A stretch of DNA of 13,973 nucleotides from Zancudomyces culisetae (lineage: Eukaryota; Kickxellomycota; Harpellomycetes; Harpellales; Legeriomycetaceae): contig LSSK01001782.1 in the NCBI GenBank assembly GCA_001969505.1, positions 1 to 13,973 on the forward strand, in the 5' to 3' direction. Under the pieces are notes generated by a model that saw only the letters and a list, made by a program, of their open reading frames with translations, had not been told where the DNA came from and ran no database searches. Each line of letters opens with the position of its first letter. Positions within the stretch are counted from its first letter, which is position 1. Of this stretch, positions 1-8,514 are shown one piece after another. Made by a program: the position numbers and the translations under genes.

Positions 1-129
1 CTTCTAGAACTTCAGCTTAAGTATGACAAGAATGATAAAATTGATTGGGCAAACATTTATACACATTTTATTGTCTGCCCTGGCCCTCATACCAATGCTA
101 GTTCCAGTGTTTCGAATTCTCAGATTTAA
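1..129 (+). CDS. C-terminal end of an unidentified protein (5' end outside window)
   Basis: Frame 1 is open from the first base and ends at TAA 127-129, giving the last 42 residues of a gene that begins upstream. The stretch is hydrophilic and mixed in composition, with a Lys/Asp-rich part (LKYDKNDKIDW), a single Cys-Pro-Gly-Pro and a Ser/Asn-rich tail ending SNSQI, all of which look like real coding sequence. The DW-x2-IYTHF pattern recalls the third helix region of Myb/SANT repeats, where DWxxIxxHF is common. That is a weak impression from a few residues, and the usual Arg that follows is absent. A chance open frame of this length is also possible. No function is assigned. Confidence 0.4.
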   Translation, partial: LLELQLKYDKNDKIDWANIYTHFIVCPGPHTNASSSVSNSQI

Positions 130-1203
130 ATAATCACAACACTTGAGAATCCATTTAAATTTATTTTATTTATTAACAAACAAAAAAATATGAATTAAAT
201 TTCTGATCACAAAACGAAGAAAAATTCAGATAAAAAAGCCAAAAAAATTACAAAAAGGAATAACAAAAACAGAGTTTATTAGTATTAGTGTATTTAATTA
301 ATTTAAAAAGTATTTAATCGACTGTGGAAAATGTGGCAGACCACGAGGATGACGACAAGGCAGAGTATGAAACAAGAACGGATATAATAAGAATTAATAG
401 GATAAGTTTATAGTAATTTTAACAGTAGCAATTGAAGTATTTAAAAGCATAAGACAACTCATTAGGAGTATCTTTTGCTCTTTTAGTAGTTTTGGAATAT
501 ACAGTAACGAGGAAATAAAGACAATTGAACAAGAAGAAATTGTTGAATTAAGTTTATTTAGTTAAAACATAAATTAATAATACTCGTGCTTCGGCTAGTA
601 TTCAAAGTATTTAGGTTATAAACGTTTGAAATTATTAAAATTTCATATCAGGTCTTATAAAGCAGCTCCGCTCTGCCATCATCCAGCAGTTCAAAGAGGA
701 TGAGCGTTAGTATTCTGACAGTGATTGTTCAGGTGTCTCTTCTATGGAAATAAAACCAACATCACCAGATGATCCATTTCATTGTCTAGAAGATGTAATT
801 AGTTAGGAGTTTCTTTCAGTAAGAAACCCAACCAACGAGCGTGATCTCTCGATCGCGTCCGACACTATCGAATTATTCCGTGAGATTTGTAAAGGATACA
901 AATATTTCGGATATTAAATTGACAGGCAGATTGCTTATTCTCTAATGTGTCACTTTTTTTTGGTAATCTTTTAGTTAGATTTGTATTCAGTTAGGTGGTG
1001 ATAAAAAATACACATAACTTTAAAATATGTAATCAACTGGAGTATTTCTTGGCAGTTCAATTGAAATGTATTTGAATTCTCTTTTATACTTTTAATTACT
1101 TTTCAAATGAGTATTAGTTATTTGAAATAAAATACCACAACAAGATTAACTCAAATCGTGAACGTATTAGTTACATTCAAGTCAAAGTATAAACCGTTTT
1201 TCC

Positions 1204-1241
<38 letters not shown>

Positions 1242-1738
1242 ACTCTACTATAAATCATTCAATGAACAACTCTACGAAAATGACAGTGATGGAATGGTTG
1301 TTTGTCTTGGTGAAAGATAGAGTAACTGGAACGAGTTTGTATTGTCAATTTGATGTTTTTTAGATTCATTTAGCAAATTCATCTTGAAACCTACAAAGGT
1401 GAATAAATTATTGGACTGAAAATAGTTCAGCATTCTGGTTTGCTGTAAATCTCGAACAGTACCCAATGATCTAAATTATCAATGGTTTTATGTTGTATTT
1501 ATTTGATACGTTAATGTGCAAAAAACAAATGATTCTGTTGATTTTTTCAGATGGAAGCGAATGAAAACTTGAGTAATGATCAATTATTAGGAATAGATCA
1601 AAAAAACTCTGGTTGATGGTACAAAAACAACATGATTCCACCTTTTAGAGATTATTCATTTTTCTTCTTTACCTTAGCGACTTACAAACTTATTTAACTC
1701 CAAGGAAAGAAAATAAGAACAACTCGAATTATGACAGA
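130..1738. other. Mostly non-coding spacer upstream of the F-box/ankyrin locus
   Basis: No convincing gene was found here. There is an (AC)n microsatellite at 1205-1237. A coding-like stretch near 690-805 reads SDSDCSGVSSMEIKPTSPDD in the frame ending at TAG 803-805, but it is broken by an earlier TAG and could be a relic exon. A short reading frame begins with ATG 1551 right after a splice-acceptor-like pyrimidine tract (gattttttcag) and ends after 21 codons (MEANENLSNDQLLGIDQKNS and one Gly). It could be a terminal exon or an upstream reading frame. None of these can be called a gene from sequence alone. Confidence 0.4.
1205..1237. repeat. (AC)n microsatellite
   Basis: Sixteen uninterrupted AC units plus a final A lie in otherwise AT-rich spacer, followed by the imperfect continuation TACAAC. 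This is a simple dinucleotide repeat typical of eukaryotic intergenic DNA and is probably length-variable between isolates. Confidence 0.97.
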
Positions 1739-1888
1739 ATGAATAACGACAATAACGACGATGTATTCAAAAAACTTCCAGCAAGTATCTTGTCGACTAT
1801 ATTTGCACTTGCCCAAAACCCTCAACTATCACTCCTAAACAAAAACATGCACTATGCCTCACAACAGGTAGACACAATTAGCATGTAG
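1739..1888 (+). CDS. F-box-like N-terminal segment of the ankyrin locus
   Basis: ATG 1739 opens a 49-residue frame ending at TAG 1886-1888. After an Asn/Asp-rich start it reads FKKLPASILSTIFALAQNP, an F-box-like core (Leu-Pro, Ile-Leu, Ile-Phe), followed by LSLLNKNMHYAS. F-box proteins use this helix bundle to bind Skp1, and fungal ankyrin proteins often carry it at the N-terminus. It is in the same frame as the large ankyrin reading frame starting at 1928, separated by TAG and 13 further codons. A 75-nt GT-AG intron (1868-1942) would keep the frame and remove the stop, but the acceptor has a purine-rich lead-in and the join would delete several residues expected after the F-box. The frame is also open upstream of the ATG to about 1650, so the true start is uncertain. 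Confidence 0.5.
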   Translation: MNNDNNDDVFKKLPASILSTIFALAQNPQLSLLNKNMHYASQQVDTISM

Positions 1889-1927
1889 ATTATTCAATAC
1901 GTTTTATCTAGTATAAAAGGTAGTCAT

Positions 1928-4231
1928 ATGTCGAGGCTGAAGATCATGCTAAGGAAACACACAAGAATAAATATGAATGAAAAAGTTGGGGGATTAGTTT
2001 TGAGAAAAATCAAGAACCTAGACTACGAAATCGCTCTAGAGATTGCTATCAAGTACAAGTGGAGAAACATAATAAATAAATTACTCAAGATGTATGTTGT
2101 GATTGGTAGAAGTAATTCAATGGTTATGCACAAAGGAACTTTATTTATAAACGAGGGTGAATACCTAGATATTGATATTGAAAAATTGTTTTCTGAGAAC
2201 GAATCACAAAGAGAAATTACGGAAATCGAAGTTTATGATTCTCTTTATATCAGGCCTTTATTCAGGATGGGCGATGTATTAGCCAATTCAATTAGAGACA
2301 ACTTTGGTTTAACTTGGAAAAGTGGCATAGAAATTCTAATAGATATCTGCAACACTAGGTTTGAATTTCCACCAGATATATGTAGCTCTACTGGAAGAGA
2401 TATTATATGCGTTGATGAGAAATTTTTGTTATATTGTATATTAGAGGCTGCATGTGAAATCTGTAGATTGGGAGACCTTGAATGGCTAAAAAGAATTTTG
2501 GATCTGAAAATAAGCTTCAATGATCCTTCTGATACACTATGTTGGATTATATTAGAAGAGATGGACCCAGTTGGTGATGGATTTCATTCTTTTATTAGTG
2601 AATATGAAGAAACAGAAAAGAAAGAGTTGTTGTTTTACATGCTATTAGCCTATCTTTCAATCAAGTGGGATATAGAAAGCTTTATTTCATATCTCGAAAT
2701 TAATTACTCTAAAGGTAGACATGCGCAAATATTATTCGATTCGGCGATCTATAATGAACATGAAATTTTGGTGAAAAAATACTTTTTCAAAGTTGAGTTA
2801 AACTCGGAAAATATAAGAAAAATAACAGAAATGGCGTACAAAAGTGGTAGTGTCGATCTCATAAGATTTATTTTAAATAATAGTGATAAACTGAAAGGAG
2901 AGTTGGATGAAAATACACTGAAAACGGCTATAAAAAAGAAAGAGTATGAATTGACACAAGATATTATCAGCAAATATCCAAACGCAATAAGTATCTCCTG
3001 CCTGGAGGAGGCGGTGAGCACTGGAGATATTAGAACTACCAAATTGGTTATCGAAACTGGAGTGAACTTGAAAGCACCAGAGTTTAACGGAATAAGGATT
3101 GCAAGCGAAAATAGAGATATGGATATGCTACAATTGTTATTGGAAAATGATGTTTCAGTTGGATCAGTAGGTAAAAATGTTATAGTAAAGCTGTGTAGTA
3201 TCAAAAATCACAAAATAGCAAAGCGATTATTAGAATTCTTTGAAATAGAAAAAGGTAAGGCTAAGGTTAAATCGGAAACTTCAAAAACAGAGGTCAAGAG
3301 TGAAAAGAAGTTGAAATTTAGTAAAACAATGCTGTGTCTTATTGAAGTAATCCTGTGTTTTTATCAAAATGAATTGATTAATTCCTTGGAAAACGACCAT
3401 CACGACTATGAAAATTATGAAAATGTTGATGGTGTTGATGATAATGGTGGTGGTGGTAATTATTTTTATTTTGATTGTCATGTTGACTTTGACGATTTTC
3501 TTATGCATATGGATTTGTACGAGAGGGTAGTTTCAACTATAAGTTCAAAAAAAAAAGATATCACCAATACTTGTGCATTATATTTTGGAAACCCCAATGA
3601 TACTTTCGAATGTGATGCTATCCAACGAGATTGTTATGATAAATTACTCGAACTTATAAATTATATTTCTAAAAAGAATTTGCAAAGAACATTCGACGAC
3701 ACTGAATATGACGAAACTAACGGGTTGAGAAACGAAAACAATATAGAAGTGTTGAATGATAGACATTACGAGCTAGCAAAATTAGAGTTGATCAATCGAA
3801 ACTTTGGAATGTTGAAAATGTTGATAGAATATGGACTGGATGTTAATTCGCATGACAGTCTAATTTTGAAAACAGCATACAAAGCAGGTGATATTGACTG
3901 GATAGATTACTTTATCAGTAAAGGTGCAAAGCTAAAAGGAAGATCAGATGGGTTTGAAGAAGCTTGTAAATCAGATAAAGTTGAGGTGTTAGAACACTGG
4001 ATCAAGAATGGAGGTGTAATACCAAAGAACTCAAGATATGAGTGTATTAACATGGCATGTTTGTTGGGTAACTTTGATATGGTTAAACTTTTGGTAGAAA
4101 ATGGAGTTGATTTGAGTGACCCAACTCGGAATGGAGTTAGGATTGCATGTAGACTAGGTCTCAAGAGGACATTAAAATATCTCTTGGATAATAATGCTGT
4201 TGTAGAGGGTGTTGGAGATCATCAATTGTAA
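1928..4231 (+). CDS. Ankyrin-repeat protein, large N-terminal piece (767 aa)
   Basis: Residues 20-60 begin with GLVLRKIKNLDYEIALEIAI, the helix pair that follows the F-box in this family. Residues 60-290 are a divergent, mostly helical region. A first ankyrin block lies at about 297-435 (e.g. LEEAVSTGDIRTTKLVIETG and NGIRIASENRDMDMLQLLLE). Residues 436-480 are Lys/Ser-rich and charged. Residues 488-524 are low-complexity Asp/Asn/Tyr/Gly, with a Gly4 run. A second block occupies about 640-767 and ends with NGVRIACRLGLKRTLKYLLD. Ankyrin stacks bind partner proteins; no catalytic domain is present. ATG 1928 is just the first Met after the upstream TAG, so it may not be a real start. The reading frame closes at TAA 4229-4231 in the middle of a repeat, and the next piece continues in the same frame after nine further bases. 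Confidence 0.7.
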   Translation: MSRLKIMLRKHTRINMNEKVGGLVLRKIKNLDYEIALEIAIKYKWRNIINKLLKMYVVIGRSNSMVMHKGTLFINEGEYLDIDIEKLFSENESQREITEIEVYDSLYIRPLFRMGDVLANSIRDNFGLTWKSGIEILIDICNTRFEFPPDICSSTGRDIICVDEKFLLYCILEAACEICRLGDLEWLKRILDLKISFNDPSDTLCWIILEEMDPVGDGFHSFISEYEETEKKELLFYMLLAYLSIKWDIESFISYLEINYSKGRHAQILFDSAIYNEHEILVKKYFFKVELNSENIRKITEMAYKSGSVDLIRFILNNSDKLKGELDENTLKTAIKKKEYELTQDIISKYPNAISISCLEEAVSTGDIRTTKLVIETGVNLKAPEFNGIRIASENRDMDMLQLLLENDVSVGSVGKNVIVKLCSIKNHKIAKRLLEFFEIEKGKAKVKSETSKTEVKSEKKLKFSKTMLCLIEVILCFYQNELINSLENDHHDYENYENVDGVDDNGGGGNYFYFDCHVDFDDFLMHMDLYERVVSTISSKKKDITNTCALYFGNPNDTFECDAIQRDCYDKLLELINYISKKNLQRTFDDTEYDETNGLRNENNIEVLNDRHYELAKLELINRNFGMLKMLIEYGLDVNSHDSLILKTAYKAGDIDWIDYFISKGAKLKGRSDGFEEACKSDKVEVLEHWIKNGGVIPKNSRYECINMACLLGNFDMVKLLVENGVDLSDPTRNGVRIACRLGLKRTLKYLLDNNAVVEGVGDHQL

Positions 4232-4240
4232 TTTCCATGT

Positions 4241-5104
4241 ATGATTGAAAATATTGGATTAGTAAAGACGATTCTTGAGTATTATGATAGTTTGGGAGTG
4301 CTCGAAAGAAAAGATAACTCAAGCTCGAAGGATGAAGAAAATCCACAAATTGAATCATTTTTGGATAATAAAAAGGCTGATGGTTTTGAAGAATACGAGA
4401 TTACTAAAGCCTTACTTGAAAGGAGTGAACCCATCCAAAATAGCGATTTGATAGATGGGATAAAGGCAGCAGTTGCAATAGCCAATATTGAGATATTGCG
4501 ATTACTGCTAACTTACAAGTTCAATCTCAGTGATAGTTCTAAAATACTGAAAATCGCTGTACAAGCTGGAAACACTGATTTAGTGAAGTTTCTTTTCGAA
4601 AATGGATGGAATGTTAATGACGAAATTAACGCCCTAGATGTGGCACTCGAAGCAAATAATGTTGAGATGATAGAACTGTTATTGAAATGTGGTGCAAAAA
4701 TAAAAAGCAACTCAAGCTTTTTAAGGAGTATTAATCTAGAAGATATCGAGACATTAAAATTAATACTGAATAGTTGTCCTGAGATCGGTGGTGCTCCAAT
4801 CTTACTTTACATCGCCATTGAAAAAGACAATCTAGAGGCGGTTAAACTACTTTTGAAAGATACAGCCACACTTGAGGATAGTGAATTTGATTTTGTCTTC
4901 CAGGCATGTAAAATTAATAACCTGGAGATTTTGAAAATACTATTTGAAAAGGGAGCAAAAATAGAAAAAGAATATTTTAGTGGGGAAACTCAAACATGCA
5001 GAGATAATAACTTGATATTGTTGAAACTTTTGTTGGAAAAAGATTCAAATTTGGTGCTAAAATGTAAGTATGGGTTGAAGGATGATGTAATCATAAAAAC
5101 ATAA
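4241..5104 (+). CDS. Ankyrin-repeat protein, C-terminal piece (287 aa)
   Basis: This continues the preceding frame after TAA 4229-4231. It begins with the second half of a broken repeat (IGLVKTILEYY), passes a charged Ser/Asp/Glu/Asn linker (about residues 25-50), then carries about six recognisable ankyrin repeats of 30-33 residues. Examples are LKIAVQAGNTDLVKFLFENG, LDVALEANNVEMIELLLKCG and LYIAIEKDNLEAVKLLLKD. The helix-turn-helix spacing and the LLL/LF core positions are conserved, but the TPLH and GADVN consensus of animal ankyrins is weak, as is common in lineage-expanded fungal families. It has no good independent start context, which supports it being part of the upstream gene. It ends at TAA 5102-5104 halfway through another repeat, whose remainder is in the +2 frame. 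Confidence 0.65.
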   Translation: MIENIGLVKTILEYYDSLGVLERKDNSSSKDEENPQIESFLDNKKADGFEEYEITKALLERSEPIQNSDLIDGIKAAVAIANIEILRLLLTYKFNLSDSSKILKIAVQAGNTDLVKFLFENGWNVNDEINALDVALEANNVEMIELLLKCGAKIKSNSSFLRSINLEDIETLKLILNSCPEIGGAPILLYIAIEKDNLEAVKLLLKDTATLEDSEFDFVFQACKINNLEILKILFEKGAKIEKEYFSGETQTCRDNNLILLKLLLEKDSNLVLKCKYGLKDDVIIKT

Positions 5105-5106
5105 AA

Positions 5107-5262
5107 ATGATTATTTTTTTGATAAAGTATGATGCTGATACAAGTAAGCATATCGAATCAATAATGAAGGTTGCGACTGGTCTAAATTATGACAGTTTGA
5201 TTGATTACTGTAGGGTTGAAGATGGAAGAGTTAAAAAGAGCAAAACAGAGATAATGGTGTAA
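5107..5262 (+). CDS. Frame-shifted C-terminal end of the ankyrin locus
   Basis: Beginning at ATG 5107 (open back to 5086) this frame reads MIIFLIKYDADTSKHIESIM and continues to TAA 5260-5262, 51 residues in all. KMIIFLIKYDADT is a clear second helix plus loop of an ankyrin repeat, and it follows directly on the half repeat at the end of the previous piece. The Lys/Glu-rich tail (EDGRVKKSKTEIMV) looks like a natural C-terminus. The frame change falls in the A-rich sequence 5095-5107, a typical site for a one-base slip. It is too short to be an independent gene and is best read as the displaced end of the upstream one. Confidence 0.55.
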   Translation: MIIFLIKYDADTSKHIESIMKVATGLNYDSLIDYCRVEDGRVKKSKTEIMV

Positions 5263-6529
5263 GCATCGTTAATTGGGATTAAAATATTTTTGCTAATCGA
5301 ATATGAATTAGTGAGATGTGCTTTCAACTCCACATTCTTTATCCTGCTTTCTTCATTGTCTTTGATCACTCTCCCTTCCCCTTATCATTTGCTATTACAT
5401 GGCTGATATAATAGTAAACAGCCTTCGTTGTTTCTCACCATCAATTTTTGCACTCCTAGCTTACTAGTAGTTTGAGTGTCTTGTCGTTTAAACCTATTTT
5501 CATTGCTTGAAATTAATAAAACAGATTACTAGCTCTCATAAAAGTCTATTATATATCGGATTAATTCTAAATTCAAGAGTATAAAGATACCTTAAGGGAT
5601 ATACTACACAGTAGTATAAAATTAAAATGAGTAGCTGTAAATAATTCAATTGATATATCAAAAAGTATTGGAACAGTATCTCCAGATAAAGGAAATAAAG
5701 GGAGATACACCAACATTTAATGATGTTAGTTACTGGTTTCATTCGATATCTTGATATTATAAAACGATATAATTCTTTATTAAAACAACCTCGAATAATA
5801 AAGAATCACCGAATGAACTTGTGGATGTGTTTAGAAAACGATCAATTCGAGCTATCATGGTTATTAGAAAGCGTATACTAAATCTATCACGTCGTTTTAA
5901 CAGTGTCCAAAAGAATAAAATCACTAAAGTTCTTATAAAATAAACTAGAAATCAAACCCAATACAAATTATAATCAAGATCTATATAAATAGTCATTTCT
6001 ATTTATTATGTTTATTAATGTTGACCATACCAAATGCCTCAATTCTAAAGTTATATCAATTAAAAATGTAGAAATCTCAAGTTAATTGATAGAGTTGATC
6101 TTCTACAAATAATTCTAGCTTTTTTAAACCAGTGTAAAGCATTTTTTCCAAACTGATAGTAGTAAACATCTGATACTTTACATAACACTTTTGTATAACC
6201 GCACATTCCAATACCTCTCATCTTTAAATATTTTGCAGTGGTTCAAGCTTCTAGTAACCAATTAATATATCAAGCTTTTAGAATCATTAAAACAAGTAGT
6301 ACAATGTTTCTACAGATTAATAGGGGGAGGGGGGATAGGTTTTATAGACACCCAAAACAAAAGATATCACCAGCCCATTCGAGATTTTAGCATTTTTACT
6401 CAATTCGCCTCTGTTAAATAATACACACCGTTTATACACCCTATATATTAATACAATTCATCTTGTCTATTGCAATTATAATCTAAGATATAAATTAACT
6501 GAACAAAACTAATTCTATAGTAATAAAAT
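5263..6529. other. Spacer between ankyrin locus and receptor genes
   Basis: No gene is convincing. A hairpin lies at 5600-5618. A frame without ATG is open from 5773 to TAA 5941-5943 (about 56 codons, very basic, including RKRSIRAIMVIRKRILNLSR). It could be a decayed coding piece or chance. A pyrimidine-rich patch occupies about 5330-5400, and a G-rich patch with runs of five and six G sits at about 6322-6336. The last 100 bases before 6530 are AT-rich and would hold the 3' UTR of the minus-strand receptor gene. Confidence 0.4.
5600..5618. repeat. Short perfect inverted repeat (8-bp stem, 3-nt loop)
   Basis: The left arm TATACTAC (5600-5607) pairs fully with the right arm GTAGTATA (5611-5618) around loop ACA. 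It stands alone in spacer DNA with no T-run after it, so a terminator reading is not supported. Chance occurrence in AT-rich DNA is possible. Confidence 0.6.
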
Positions 6530-7501
6530 CTATTCTGAGTCAATATTTTCCTCTGTTATAGGTTCTTCTACATTGGTATCTGATTTTCTTACTAACTTGG
6601 CCAGTAGTACCTTCAATTTGTGAATTTCTCTATCGTCTTGTAACGTTCTCCAAATTATAGGATCCTTAATAAACAGATTTGTAACTCCCAAATCGCTAAA
6701 AAGAACAAGCAACATCTGAGTTCTATATACAATATTTGGTATACTGCGACCTAGAGCCTCAATGATAATAGTGATGGTGACAAGCAATAGAATAACCACA
6801 GGGAATATTGGAAACCATAACAACCTCTTAAGCAACCTTCTCACTACAGTGTTGTTGAACCTGTAATTTAACGCAGACATTCGATTTAGAATGTTTGTAT
6901 CATCCTCAGCCCCTTCTGGGACTGTGCCGTGGCATTTTGAAATTGTTTGAAATAGCAACGTCAAGGATATAATTGCAAATAGTGCACCTATAAATATCAG
7001 TGAGTAGTATGATATTATTATAGGGTGAAAACCTGTATTAAACACAAAGACATAGCCACACTGATTTAATATTGCTTTTTCAGCATTTGCACCCACCAAG
7101 AATTGTATGATCGACAATCCGGCTATCACGACAGCAAAAACATAGTACCATTTTTCATATCTCTCTACATTTTTTCGGTGATACTTGAAAATTAGTAGCA
7201 GGTGAAACAGAATTGACAATCCCACATACAACTGAGCTATCACTGTAAACCCGAATATTATTTTTAGGTCTTGACAAAATTTTGAAAATCCCGAAGTATT
7301 CGAGATCACTAGAAATGTAATGTTCCTGAATATAGTGCTGGTTTGTACGATTACTATTTGCCTAATTATTATCCTGCTAACTAGTTTTCGATCGACTAAA
7401 AGCAATAGCAAATACCATATTATTGTAAATGAGGATAAAAATATAACTATCGAGGTAAGAACAGTGGTAGTTATTTGTAGCCATGTACTCGGGCCTTCCA
7501 T
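6530..7501 (-). CDS. Seven-transmembrane receptor (GPCR-like), 323 aa
   Basis: The minus-strand gene starts at ATG 7501-7499 and stops at TAG 6532-6530, in one exon. Hydrophobic segments fit seven membrane helices at about residues 10-36, 46-67, 80-105, 117-137, 156-186, 226-248 and 256-278. Features typical of G-protein-coupled receptors are visible: Cys76 before helix 3 and Cys148 in the second outer loop, positioned for the usual disulfide; a basic first inner loop (DRKLVSRIIIRQ); a basic second inner loop (KYHRKNVERYEKW); and RRLLKRLLWFPIFP at the start of helix 6. The short tail holds RTLQDDRE then an acidic end. The ligand is unknown. The helix 6 Trp-Phe-Pro and overall plan resemble the broad cAMP-receptor/Git3-like fungal groups, which is only a family-style guess. 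It lies 1 kb downstream of a paralogue on the same strand, so the pair arose by tandem duplication. Confidence 0.85.
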   Translation of the reverse strand: MEGPSTWLQITTTVLTSIVIFLSSFTIIWYLLLLLVDRKLVSRIIIRQIVIVQTSTIFRNITFLVISNTSGFSKFCQDLKIIFGFTVIAQLYVGLSILFHLLLIFKYHRKNVERYEKWYYVFAVVIAGLSIIQFLVGANAEKAILNQCGYVFVFNTGFHPIIISYYSLIFIGALFAIISLTLLFQTISKCHGTVPEGAEDDTNILNRMSALNYRFNNTVVRRLLKRLLWFPIFPVVILLLVTITIIIEALGRSIPNIVYRTQMLLVLFSDLGVTNLFIKDPIIWRTLQDDREIHKLKVLLAKLVRKSDTNVEEPITEENIDSE

Positions 7502-8514
7502 TAGTTTGTTTTTTGCTCGTTTTTATATGTTTGACTCTTCATTAAGTCGTGCTATTCAACATTTTTTTTTGTTATTCACCTTTAGCGGTGTATTAAGGTG
7601 TATTCTCGTAATCCTCTGAGATTTGTACCTTTTAATATACATTCAATATCCGATGTTTGAATAGTTGTTAAACTGCTTTAACCGTCTTATGGTTTGTGAT
7701 TGAGGTTAAGCAATATGCTTGGATATTTGATCCGGAAGGCTAGAATTTATTATTTAACTACTAAAAGTATATAACAGTAAATAATAAATACGACATAATA
7801 CTAAATCTCTGAATGCTATAATACCACAATACCTTATTTATAAGCATACCTCACTCCTATCAGACACTGCATGACTGGCTGATTAATTGCCTTTAGATTG
7901 CTCTATTCGCCCATCTTATCCACTGATTAAGTAAAACCCGCACTCATCTTTGTCGGCATTTTTAATATTAACATAAATTGCAATACCCCGCACTTACTAT
8001 TGCGAAAACTACTGGTTGACTGAGGATTTATATCAACCATTTTAAACTACATACGTACCTTGCTCCAACTTGTGTGTATACGGATAGCTAAACTGTAAAA
8101 AACACCATATCACTGGCAAGTAAGGACAAAACCAATGAAATGGTATTTTTCAAATTCTATTAGTTCTACTCAACTCTATATAGAAATTCATGAAGTTGTG
8201 TTCTGAATATTTAATGGGGTTAATTTGACTTTTTCTTCACTCAGTTTTATTAAATTGCTTTATCATCTATCTTCCTCTTATTTTTAATTTTTTCACACGT
8301 ATCGTATTTCAACCTTACACAATCTGAGATTGATATTTTCACCTTTGTATTATTAATACCAGAACCATGTTATTCATTAACCCGTAATTGAATCTTTTAT
8401 TATATTCTATTTATATTTTTGTTCATCTAAAAATACAAGTTATTCCGAGTTAAATGAATTAGAACAAGTGCATCAAAAAAAACTAATAAATATCTATATA
8501 CATCTACTGAACCC
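7502..8514. other. Spacer between the two receptor genes
   Basis: About 1 kb with no supported gene. A plus-strand frame that overlaps the receptor start runs on to 7619 but is only the antisense shadow. The part adjoining 7501 should contain the promoter of the smaller receptor gene, and the part before 8515 the 3' UTR of the larger one. The stretch near 8220-8310 is pyrimidine-rich on the + strand. No diverged third receptor copy was recognised here; I looked for the conserved LLWFP and YHRKN blocks. Confidence 0.45.

Larger units (their letters stand above)
1739..5262 (+). pseudogene. F-box plus ankyrin-repeat protein locus, interrupted
   Basis: One protein of about 1,170 residues can be followed across this span: an N-terminal F-box-like motif, a divergent helical middle and two blocks of ankyrin repeats. 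The same frame is used from 1739 to 5104, but it meets TAG at 1886-1888 and TAA at 4229-4231. Ankyrin homology then continues in another frame (5107-5262, stop TAA 5260-5262). The TAA aligns with a sense codon (3185-3187) when the two internal repeat blocks are matched without gaps, and homology runs straight across it. Loss of one A from the A-run at 5095-5099 would explain the frame change. F-box/ankyrin proteins usually act as substrate adaptors of SCF ubiquitin ligases; whether this copy makes anything is doubtful. Alternative: a gene with short introns at the first two breaks (75 and 63 nt candidates). The four open pieces are listed separately. Confidence 0.65.

Noticed and set aside
2749-3204. 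Minus-strand 151-codon open frame opposite the ankyrin gene
   Set aside because: It is antisense to clear ankyrin repeats and its Ser/Leu/Ile-rich composition is what the complementary strand of AT-rich repeats gives.
5064-5169. Perfect donor consensus GTAAGT at 5064 as an intron joining to the 5107-5262 frame
   Set aside because: Acceptors AG ending at 5080, 5127, 5144, 5148 and 5169 were tried; none joins into the 5107 frame without meeting a stop, so a one-base slip in the A-run is simpler.
1739-5262. Stop-codon reassignment as the reason for in-frame TAG and TAA in the ankyrin locus
   Set aside because: Both receptor genes end naturally at TAG and the secreted-peptide gene at TAA, each at a sensible protein end. 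The LINE fragments carry TAA, TGA and TAG stops alongside frame changes. Standard stops plus gene decay explain everything.
7320-7619. Plus-strand 99-codon frame overlapping the start of the smaller receptor gene
   Set aside because: Most of it is the complement of the receptor N-terminal region; the part beyond 7501 is short, hydrophobic and unlike any family I know.
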